DNA of 64,000 nt. Origin: Caprimulgus europaeus. Its lineage: Eukaryota; Chordata; Aves; Caprimulgiformes; Caprimulgidae. Both the position numbers and the translations under genes were made by a program. The notes under the pieces were generated by a model that worked only from the letters and a program-made list of their open reading frames with translations, searched no databases and had not been told where the DNA came from. The stretch lies in the NCBI GenBank assembly GCA_907165065.1, contig OU015524.1, positions 35,965,295 through 36,029,294 of the forward strand. The letters are read 5' to 3'. Below are positions 24,701 to 36,700 of the stretch, piece after piece (positions within the stretch are counted from its first letter, which is position 1; the number at the start of each line of letters is the position of its first letter).

Positions 24701-27700
24701 TCATCCTACAGAAAAATAATGGTTTTGACAAAAATTCAAATACAAGCTTTAACGTCTTTAAAAATATTAGTTTCAGCAATGTACTGGACACTACTGTGTA
24801 AATAAACTGAAAGGTATCTGATACCCTAAACTAGAAACCTCAGCAGATCCGCACAGTGTTTGCCGTCTATTCAGATGGATTGCTACAGGACACTTTAACT
24901 CATCGCTTCTCCACTCCTCCTTCCCAGGGAAAAGACGAAAAGCAGCTCAACTTTTCTGTCAGTGCCAACACCATGAACAGTTTCTTTTGCACTTTCCTTA
25001 TTTCCTGTCTCATGCCCTACGACTAGGAGTTCAGCAGCCTGTAGGAGCCCCAGCCCTTGTGGCTTTCCAGGCTAGACTGTTCTTATTTTATAATTTCTGA
25101 AGTGAAGTTAGTGAAATCTCATGTCTAAAGCACCAAATGGCTAACTAATATCCTCTGTGTAAGCAGTCTCAATTTTTAGAAGCCAATGAAGATTACTAAT
25201 GAGGTAGATAACATGCCTAATCAATATAATACTTCTGCTCTATTAAGAAACAAAACAAAAAGTTGCCTAACAGCTGTCATTCTCACTGTGCTTTTTAATT
25301 ATTTTGGTTGGTTACACTGACAGAAAGACTTTGGCCAAACTATGCCTGGAATGTTATTTACAGTTGCTGGTTGTATTTTATTCTATACACACAAAACCAA
25401 AACAAGCTCCCTTAGCCTAAGTCAATGGAGCTTGAAGGAAATGATTCAATCAACATTTAGTGTTGTTCCAACACCTTGGGAAAGGAAACACACTCAACTG
25501 ACTGGTTTACAATTTGAATAGCCTCTGAACTGTTGACAACCTGTTTTGTAAATTTAGAAGATTAATTTTGAAGTTCAGAAAACATATTTCAAGCTGGTTC
25601 TACTGCTAGTCACAAAATATATCATAGTTCACATATGGCTGGCCATATGATTAAAACAGTAGGTTGAGAACCAGGAAACTAAAGAATTTAGAAGTCACCA
25701 CTGTAGAAGAAATGCCCAGAAAAGTTTAATCAACCTCAAAGCACCGGCAGAAGGGTCCTTTCTAACTCAGGATCGATGTTTTACACTATGCAGAAGGACT
25801 CCAACCAATATCCTTTAACAAATCTACTGGTGGCATGACAACATTATGTCCTGCCTGTCCAGTCCGGCTAAGTCTACTAGCAATAAGTAGTGATCTGCAT
25901 CTTCACAAATAACAGTTCAAAACTTCCACATAAGCTCACTAAATTACTTATGCCAGATCATCAAAACCCAACTGTTATTTTCATTTTAGCCCTAATTCCT
26001 TCAGCTACGGTGGAGAGGGAAATAGCCATTCAAAGGTTTTAACAGTTGTGCTCTTCAGTATTGGCACAAGTGGATCATTTGTAATGTATCTGCCTTATCT
26101 GTCTAGGATTAAAGACAAAACAACTCACAAAGTCATCACTAAACCTCCTACAAGGAAAACTGGCAGGCTGCTGCCATGCTAGAAGTGCAATTCCAATAGC
26201 ATACTATATTACGTCACGCCATGTCATCTATAACAACCTTAGAACTAGCAAGCTGAAAACTTAAACCAAAAGCAAATGACCATTAGATTGCAGAAATAAA
26301 GAGTTTAGGGAAAGGAACATTCCCCTTCACCTTCTCTAGATCGAACAACACACAACAGAGATCAGCAATTTCCTGTGATCAAAATCTGACCTACAAAAAA
26401 GATATTAGAGAAAACAAACTTTTTTGGAGAATACATAACAGTCTAAGAAGCATCTATTGCGCCTTATTGTCTGCAGGCGTTAAGATGAACCAAACTATAA
26501 TAGCCTTGCGGTTCAAGAAGCAGAAGAATGAAAAAGCTTGTCTCCATTTTTCTGCTATAGGTAGCTTTAGCCTCAAAGCTTTAGAACTTAAGGGAAAGTG
26601 GCTGTCACTTGAATACACACAGCCACCATCATGAAGAGATGTAGGTTAGTTAACGCTGACAGTAACATCTTTGGTTACCTTTCAAACTGCTAGCCAGGAA
26701 TGACACTAAAACACATAACAAAGTCAGTAATTTTCTTGACAAGAAGCTCCCAACGCACAGCATGCAAAAAACTCAAACAGTTTCTAAATTACAGTAAAGT
26801 AACACTTTTTTCTGCAGCTATAAAGTGAGAGTGATAAACACATGCATCATAGCACTAATTCCATCATGCCAAGAACAATCAAACATCCATAACTTAAATC
26901 TATGAATGCAACTAGATCTGAGTAAGAATTAAAGTAATGTTTTTTGAGAAATAGAAATCCCATCAGCTCAGCAAAACACACATTATGTGCACTGATGCCA
27001 GTTTTTGCACTTCCAGTTTAAACTAGAATATCCAAACAGTACCTTAGTACTCATTTCAAAATACTGCAACCATGGGAAGCTAAATGGATAAAGTTTCAGG
27101 AGATCAAAAGCTCTATCTATCCTATTAACTTTGTATAATTAGATTTGAACATCAAGCTATCCAAAGGCAAAAGAATCCAAAAACTCAAGAGAAGGCAATG
27201 GTACAACTACAGAAATCGTTAAGATTTACTGTAAGAATTAAAACCAAAATTTTAATTTTACCCTTTCTACTGTGAAGTGTGGGTGTAAAGCTTCAAGTTT
27301 AGGAGATATTACCATTCATGGTAATATGCTGTGTGAAATACTCCTTCTAGAAGCCAGGCTAGTAGGCAGCAAAACCATCCTTTCCATCACAGACAAAAAT
27401 GCTTCTTGCCAGAACATTGCTCAGCTAATTCTCACACATTTTTCACATCCACCTGGGATTTAAAAAAACCCATATCTATCAGTTGTCCTCATTTGTTTAG
27501 AGGCAGGTGCCTCTCCTACTGCTGCCGTTTCACATAATCATAAAACCAATTGAAAAATTCAGTTAGCAAGTATAACATCTCATTATATGCTACCTAAGTA
27601 TCACAAGTTTGCCAAGGCAAGCATTATCAGAATACTTGCAGTTTGAGCAAGTTCTACAGTACAAATTAAAAAAAAACAAAAAAAAAAACCAACCCCAACC

Positions 27701-30700
27701 AACCAAACAAAACCCCCCAAAACCAAACTATCTTAAATTTAACCTGCTATCTTAAACTGCTATATTTGCAGGAAACTATTTTGAACTAATACTACATAAA
27801 ATCACAATTATGGATCAGTTGCAAAGGGTAACACTTTCATATGAAAAGACTACAAAAAGCAAACCACCTCAAGTCTGTTTTAAAAAGGAGAAAGTTGTCT
27901 CTAAATTGTTTTACATCAGTGGCTCCCAAAGGAAACAATGACATGATGATTATGAACATATGGGAACACAGTAATGAGAAGACAGCTAAAGTATGGCCAA
28001 ACAGGCCATGACTGCTCATCATCACTAAATTTATCAGTTACAGATTCTCTCTTGCTCTTACTCTTCTGCTCACCTATATCTTCAGTGGGACCTTAAGCAG
28101 TGCAGTTCTATCTTTCAGGTCCAGACCCAGCCCCTTATTTGCTCTAAGTATCACCTCAAAGCACTCTGCTGCCACCATGAAGACACTCCATGGGTCCTTC
28201 CTTTCCCAAAACAAAAGCATTCCCAGACTTGAGGAAAAGATGGAAAAGAATCTATTGGATGAACTCAAGTTCACATTGCTATTTTAGATGAAGGAAGTAG
28301 ACAGGCTTAAACCAGCTATACACAAGCAACATTTTCTCTTTTAGATTTCACTATATATACACACCTTCACCTGCCACATCACCTGGAAGAGCAGCCCAAT
28401 ATGACTTGATAAAGCAAAAACAAATTCAGAGCTGAAAAACAAAACAAAAAACATTCTCCAAACAGCTAAAGGAGACAGAAATACCCAGCCTAACATCACA
28501 AAGTGCCTTCAAACTTCCTTATAGCCAAAACTGGATTTAGTTAATCAAGAACAAGACGTGATCTACAGTTTATCCTTCCCTTTAGCTACAAACAGGACAG
28601 AGTTGTTTCAGTATCAGTTTCATTCTATGATAGCTGGTTTTAATAATACTTCTTAGAGTAGAGTTGAAAGACATGTTATCTAGGCCAAAGCATTGGAGAC
28701 TGCCACATTAATATTAACTAGGTATGTCTGATCAAGCAACTACTAACAGAAGCTAACATTTAACACTTAAAAGGTTTCAGAACATAAATAAAAACCCACT
28801 GAGATCAAGGCAGTTCATATCTCACTAGCTTTGCAGGCATAGGGTCCTCTTCCACCCTACAGACTTAAACTGAGACTGAATCAGCAGGAAGACACTGGTG
28901 AGCTCTCTGTGCCCACGCTCTCCATGTTGTTTCAGATCTCCATGTATCTAACATTACTGCTGTCTTGTATCCTGTACAGAACGCAATGGTTCACAGAGCT
29001 TTATGCCATTATCCCCAAGAACAAATTATGAAAGATCCCACAAGGCATTCTACAATCCTTCCTGCAAACTCAGGTAAATTGTGAAAATTTAAGTCCCTGC
29101 AATTCTCCTGCAAGCACCTCACAGAGGACAGTATCTTCTTCAAAATTTTTCTCAAAGTGAAAACTACGATTAAAAATTTTCAGGAAACAGTATCCACCCA
29201 GAACCAGAGATAGGCAAGGCATACTTCACTTCTCAGTAATAGGAAGTTCCTGTTCTTCAAGAGCAATTCCCATCACAGCATTTCACAACAAAGAACCTTT
29301 GCCAGACTAAATTTTACCACCAGTTCCTCTTTTTGTCACTAAAGTGGCTAGAGCATCTGAGATCACCCATTATGCATCCTGCAGTCTCTGTAACAGGAGA
29401 GAACATCTCCAGTTATGGCACTTTTTAGACTCCAAGACTGTTTGGCAGGAAACAGTTTAGCTTCTGCCCTGAAAAGCCCCAGTACTATAAGGAGCTTCCA
29501 AAATACCAAGTTAGGAGAAGCAGCAAGTTCTCAAAAGCAGATGGATGGGCTAGAAGGCAAGTGAAAAACTGGCTAGACTGCCAAGCACAAGTTAGTAGTT
29601 ACAGATTCAACACCTACCTGGCAACCAGTTATGAGTGGCACTCATCGAAACTTGATATGTTTTACTATCTTCATCAATGGCCTGGATGATAGGACAGACT
29701 GTACCTTCAGCAAGACTGGATGACACCAAATGGGAAGCAACGGAGGGCAACTGATGCATTACATGACAGAGCTGCCTTTTAAAAGGATCTCAAAAAGCCA
29801 GAGAAATGGCTTGACACAAACCTCCTGAAGTTCAACAAAGACAAAGGCAAGGTTGTAGACCTGGTACGGAATATGAGCCTGTCATCAGAAGCTGGGGATC
29901 AACTGTCTAGGTGGCAACCCTACAGAAAGAACTTGGGATCCTGATGGACAGGCTGAACAAGAGGCAGCAATGCATCCTCACATTGGCCAACTCTTTACCT
30001 CATAGGGGACCAAACAAGCAGTAGATCAGGGGAAAAGGTTAGTCTCCTCTACTCAGCAATGTTGAGCCCATATCCAGAATACCATGTCCGGCTTCAGTCC
30101 TCCATCTGAGAAACCAGCATGTATGGGAGGTACCCATGAAACGGTACTAAGACAGTTAGAGAGCTGGAGCATACAACACATCAATAAAGACTAAGATAAC
30201 TGGGTTCATTTACTTTGTAGAAAAAAGGGTTGAAATACAACACTGAACACAGAAGCAACCATACTGGATCAGAGGAAAATGCACATAACCCCACACTTTG
30301 TCCAAGACAGTGGTCTAAACCAAGTGGTTAGTGAAGAATTTAAGAAAAGGTATGTCTATAACAGTACTTTATTGTAACACTCAGTCCCTGCTAATTTGCG
30401 CTCAGGGACCTTCTGAGACAAAAAGTGGTTTATTTTTTATATAATGACCTTTGATAGGTTGTTGTTCCATCAGTTTGTCCAACAATGTTGTAATTCCACA
30501 AATATCTGGCACTCACAATGTTCTGTAAGCCAGGAGCACTGCATTTTACTGCTTCTCACAGTTACTTCTTTTGATGCCCTCAACTGTTGTACGAGAAGAA
30601 ACAATCAATTCCCAATTTATATTTTTCATACATTCAGAATTTTGCAAACCTCTCTCACTCTTTTACCTCCTCATTCCCAATCATCCCCATCATCACCATA

Positions 30701-33700
30701 ATCTTTTTCAGGTTGAATACTGTCTCACAGACATAAGCTACCCCACACCTTAAGCTTCTAGTTGTTACATGCTTTTTGAATTGAAAATATCAAACTTGCA
30801 CACATACAGACATTGAAATGTTCATAATCTCCTCAGCAAGTTCTGTCACTAGAAGGGGACATTCAAAAAAAGCTAACTTAAGTCTTGTAAGCGTGGTCTT
30901 TCTATAGGCAATGGGTAGCAAGTTCCTCCAAAAGTTAAGTAAAGGCTTTTCGTTTCTCTGCATTGGATGAAGAGGCAACCTAAGGTTACCTGTTGAAAAA
31001 CACTAATCTTGTTCACTCTGACTTACAAAAACTATAGAAAACTGAACACAAAATATCCACTAATAAAAAAAAAGAATTCTGACAAGCAGTGCTCTGTGCC
31101 ATCATCTACATCACAACATAAATCTAGGATCCTGTAGAAGACAGGTCAACTAAGTCTATCACAGTATTTCTCCACAATTACCAGTGTCTTCTTGCCCTCC
31201 AACAAAACACTCCTTATCTCCCCAGCCTTCACTGCCATCTCTCCAGCTTCCTACTTCCTTAACCATTTCCCCATTGTCATCCAGCCACTTCATCAGAGCT
31301 CTCAGTCCCACCCCTCACTCTCCCAGCTCTTCCTTTACATGAGTCTCTGTGGCCTGTTGCTCAGTAAACAGAGTTTATCAAACTCTGTAGAACAAGCTGT
31401 CAAATGCTCAGATGAGATGTTGATTGCTTCTCACTCAGTCAAGGCAGAGAAGTGCGATGGATCAAACAGTTTTCCTTCCAGAAACTGTACAGAGGACTAA
31501 AGAATTGCCAGCAGACTGTATGCTATGCATGCCTTCATTAACCAGCACTTAAGATGGGATATGTTTTCAATAATGCTACTAATTTTCAAGATCACTTAAC
31601 TGGTAAGCAAATTGTCTCCTCTCTTAAGTTACGCATTAAAAAAAGTTATCAATAAAATACTCACTGAACAGCCCTAGCAAAGACCTCAAGAAAATTTTAA
31701 ACATAATGGAATTACATTTATGTGACAGTTATTATTTCCATAATTTTACACTCTTAATCTAGGCCATAAAACAAAAGTTGTTTTTTCTCCCTCGCTTCTT
31801 CTGCATCATCCTTATCTGTGCAGTGCTCTTTCCCCTAACTTACATGTAAATCTGCACAATAAATGTTTGCATGTACCAGACTTCCTGTCTGCTTTTTGAT
31901 GAGCAGTGCGCACTGGATCCTCACCAAATCTCTATACTCTTCCAAAGACAAGGCAGCGAAGGAATTGGGCCAGTATACAATCTATTATTTGATTCCCCAG
32001 AAACCAAAAGAAGCTGCAAGTGTCAGTATCCACGTGTACTTCACAAACGGAAGAACTGAGCGCAAGAGCTGTTCTTTTTGAACCATCCACTCAGTGATAA
32101 GCACTCATCTGGTGACTGCAGGCAGCCATTGAAATTAAGAGAGCATTAACTATTTAAAGGACAGCTTTCTAACAGCAGAAAGCAATACTGTGGCATCACT
32201 TAAGAACTATCAGGAAAGTTAACTGATCCACGTGTAAATTTTTTATTTAGAAATAAAAAAATGGTGAGCAGCTACGGATCCCAGTGGAACAGACAACATG
32301 CAACAAGCTACCTCCTAACATGACCTAGGACAGACTGATATGCTCAAAAGTTGTCCAAGAGTCCACATGGTTGTAAGCCTTATCTCCATCTCCAAGACAG
32401 CCTAAGAAGCATTTTTGAAAGATGTCATATTGTACATGGAGAATTAAAGAATCCTCATTACAGCAACAATGGACAGCTTTGTTTCCTGATTTGAAAGTAA
32501 CCTGTAAAGAAAACCTGAAATAACAGATCAATATTGTAACAAAAAATCAGACATAATCACTATTAAAAGCTTAAGAGAAACAATTAAGGTGAATCTTCAG
32601 TCTAGGACAGAATTTTCTTATACTCTGTCTCATAAAATCCTAGATGTTGTATTTCAATTGAGTTCAAGTTACGGATACCAATGCAACAGCAACCACAAAA
32701 ATATTGTTATAAAAAACATAACTAGAGCCTCAGAAAGGGGTTCTACTGAGCCAGCTAACATGGTGGCTGACGGAGAGTATACTAGATCCAAACCACTGAT
32801 CACCACGATATTCAAACCAGTAAAAAGATCACAGCTTCTAAAGATCATCAGGATGGGCAATCGAAAGCAAAAACCTTCTCCATGTTTCCATTACTTGGGA
32901 GTCCAACAGAAATTTACCTGCTTTCTTTCATAATGTTCTGGACTAGAACTAATGAATTATCTCTGCCAGAACATATTTCTGCCAAGTTTCTTCTACATTT
33001 TACATAATATGGTATACAACATTACTGGGAGCTGAGCTGAAGGCTCTATCACATAAGCACATTAAAAGCTGGACCACAATCAGCACCAAGTTTGAAAATC
33101 AGTATTTTCCCAAGGATTCTTCATATCAATGGGAAATACCTTATCTACCTGTGAGGGGAATAGGGCAGGAAGCCCAAGTTCAGATCCCTGATGCAGAACA
33201 CAGTATTTCCTCTTTGGGTCAATACGAAGCATTTAAAGATACATCTTCCTGCAGAAGACCTTCTTCAAAGCCCATCTGCAGAGGGCTAGGAAATTCCTGA
33301 TTATCTGACATAAAGCATTCTGCAACATTTAATAATACAGCACTACTGTTGCAGTGACAGCCATGAATCCATCAGTCCAGATATGAATGGTCTGTCAATA
33401 AAATGAAAACTTTTGTGCTATCTTGCCTGGCAACGTAACATGCCTGCATCGCTGTCTGTTGTTACTTCTGGATCTCTGCAATAAACATAGTAATGCAAAC
33501 AGCCCTTTAAAGCCATATGAAAATAAAGAGATCTCTATTTTTACTCTCTTTTAGCTTCTGCAGAAGATAATCCAGATGTGCTTCCGCAGAGCCGGAAATA
33601 CCAATTAACAGTATCTTGACAGTGTGGCAAGATGCATGGCAAGTAAGAAAGGATGTCTGACATACTCTTAGTAAGCCAGCAGACAAATGGATCACACAGC

Positions 33701-36700
33701 AGTTTAGTATCTTTATTGGTATAAAACACTAAACTCAAATCTATCAATTCTCCTCTTCTGTTTTCAGGTACTTAAGGGTCTTAATGACCTTAAGATCACA
33801 TAAACAAATGGAATGATCTCTTTGAGAAGCATTTCACCCAGATTAGCATTGTCATCCAAGTATACTCAAATGCAAAGTCACATCACTAGGTATCTGACAA
33901 TACTCCTCATGTGATGAGAAAATAAACAAGGAAAAAATTCTGTATTAACAGCAACAGCCTTCATTATTAATATTTTTCATCTCATAATTGAACAAATGAA
34001 AATAAGAGCCAAGAAGGTGAAGAAATTCAACCCAAATTTGAGGAATGAAGAAGACAACTTGAGCAGTATTACAAGTGAGCTTGAAACTGTTGAAATTGCT
34101 GACAATGTCTTCCAATGATTCAAGCCTAGAACTGGATGCCAGAGTATCCCATCAGTTCCTTCCTAGAGATTATAAGAAATGTACACTCCCTCTATGACTT
34201 CCAAGCTGCAAAATATAATTTTTCTCTTGTTTTGACTCCTGCATCACATAGAAAGAAATGAAAAAGAAACAAAACTGGATATCCCTTGACAGATTTCCAA
34301 GGCTCTATAATTCAAAGTGACCCAACTAAAGACAAACAGGACTTTCCAAAAGGGAATGCTGACAGATAGACAGTGGTGTTGAACTTGCTGTCACAGGTGA
34401 ACCTCATGGGCTAGGATCTATTTCCTTCTAAATTCTTCTGTTGGAGGAACAGCAGTTGAAGGCCTCTGGTAATAATGCAGAATCACTGTTTCCCCTATAG
34501 GAACTGATACACATGTACAGTGAACAGGTCCTTCCCCATATGCATTCAGAATTCTGCATTTTGATTACCGTTGGGGTCTTCATGGTAATTTAGAAGGCTT
34601 CAGCTACGAAACACTGTACATTTTAGCAAATGAGGCTCTGAAGCTATTGCCATGTCAAATTAACCTAGAAAAATCTACAGAAACATACCAGAAGGTCACC
34701 GTCCATCTGACAGTACATTTTAGTTTCTTACTGTGTTCCTGGCCAAGCTTCTCTGGGAATCACAGCAGTTTCACTATTTTATTTGTAAATAGAAGGAACT
34801 GATAAATCAAACATCTCTACAGTCACTAAGAGAGTCACTCAAGATTATTCTGGAACTTTGTTTTGATTCTTCAGAGGTTTTTGTCTGTCTTTTTTGTTTT
34901 GTTTTTTGGAGGTGGAGGAAAAGGCTCATCCTTAGAGCTGTATTTGGAGACTGATCATTCATGTTCTTTAGCTACCAGTGTTCAACTTGAAACTGAAAGC
35001 ACGGAAATATTTAAATGCCAAAGAGGGAAAATAATGTTCTTGATAGACTTGCATGATAGATTAAAAACCAGTCCTGACTAACCACTACTAGCAAACACAA
35101 AAATGCGTAATATCCAGTAATGACAAGAACTGTCCTTCTACTCCCAGTCTGGCTCTCTGAAATGCATAGTGTGCATACAACAGCTTTGGTAGAATAAAAA
35201 GGAAAACCTTGTGACCAGGTAAGACAAAGATTAATGTTAAAGGATCACCTGATTCTCCCCTTATAAATGGTACTCTTATTCACTACCATGCTCTGGGCTG
35301 CTGCAAATGATCACCTGGCCCTCCTGAGTAGGCCTACAGTGCCCATACAGGAAATGGATTAAAGATGATCACACACTTTCAAGTGATAGATCTGATGAAG
35401 GTATAGTGTGGTACAATAATAATAATCCTCACTGAATTCCTACAGTTTGGGCTCAGAAGAAGAATCCTTGGATCATCACATATGTCAGACCAATGCTGTT
35501 GACATGAGAAACTGAAGCACACAGACCAGAGACCACATCCTAATGTTTGTACCTGATCTATAACTGAACTGTCTTTTGGCTGCAAATCTTTTGTCTTGCT
35601 CTTTCACACACCAAAGAGAGCAACTTGCATTTACATGCTAACAAAGGCTGTCTCCTCTTCTCTACCAGATTCAGTATTCCACAGGTTCAATCCTTTCACC
35701 AAGAATGAGCTCAAAGCTTAACATACTGCTGCAGTCAACTATAACTGCAAATAAAACAACACTGAGGCTTGGTGGTGTTTCCTTTTCTCTCTTCCTCCCT
35801 TAACGGGGATTCTTTTTCTTCCTCTGCTTTCTAGAAAAAGAGGCCTGCTATGTTTTGGTTTTCTCTGGGTAATGAGCAACATCGTTTCTGTCCAACATAA
35901 ATCTTTTGGCAGGGCAGAAGACCTGCAGCCCCAATTACCAAGTAGGAGAAGCAGTCTCCCAAGAGAAGCAGTTCTGATTCCTACGGACCTGTTTTTGGTT
36001 ATAGCACCAGAAGTCCCTGAAACAACAATATCCTTTGACCTGTCACTTATGGCAGGGGAGGGAGAAGGGACAGAGTTGTCCCACAGGTTTGAGTGTCCAA
36101 CTACTGCTGTCCTACATGAAAAGAGCTCACACTGTACAGAGCGGGCAGTCGTCAGAGCATAGTTGAATCCCCTTTTCTTCCTCTTCCCAAAGAAAAGCTC
36201 AAGAGGGAGAGAACAAGAGTGAATATGGTTGCCAACAGCCCCAACTGACACCAACTGCTGAGATGAAACAGATTTCTGACAGGCAGGCCAGTCTGTCTGT
36301 TTCTTCAAACTAAACTAAGGTTGTAATTGTTTTTTTTCCAGTAACATAATCATCAGCTATACTGCACAGATAAAATTTGGGTAGATTGGAAGCAACCCTG
36401 TTGTTCCATGTGAGGAGGAGTAGAATCCATCTTTTACAGTCGTGCTGTCACAGAGAAGACTGACACTAAAGGAAGTATACACGACTGAATGTATGTAACA
36501 AAAGCAAAGCAATAAGTTATTTTAATAAGTTACTTTTTAGGGGAGAATCGCCATTAGCATTTTGAATACTAAATTAAATCCCTTGCAAGGATCTTATCAC
36601 AGAAAAATGTAAAACAACAGCTTAGGCTTTGGTTTTTGATTTACAGTTCACTTCTTTTTCAATTCATGAGAATTAAACACCTCCTACACAGACAACCAAT

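Noticed and set aside
31192-31500. 102-codon plus-strand open frame in BIRC6 intron 1
   Set aside because: Ser/Leu-rich, no homology recognised, no promoter or splice context; likely chance.
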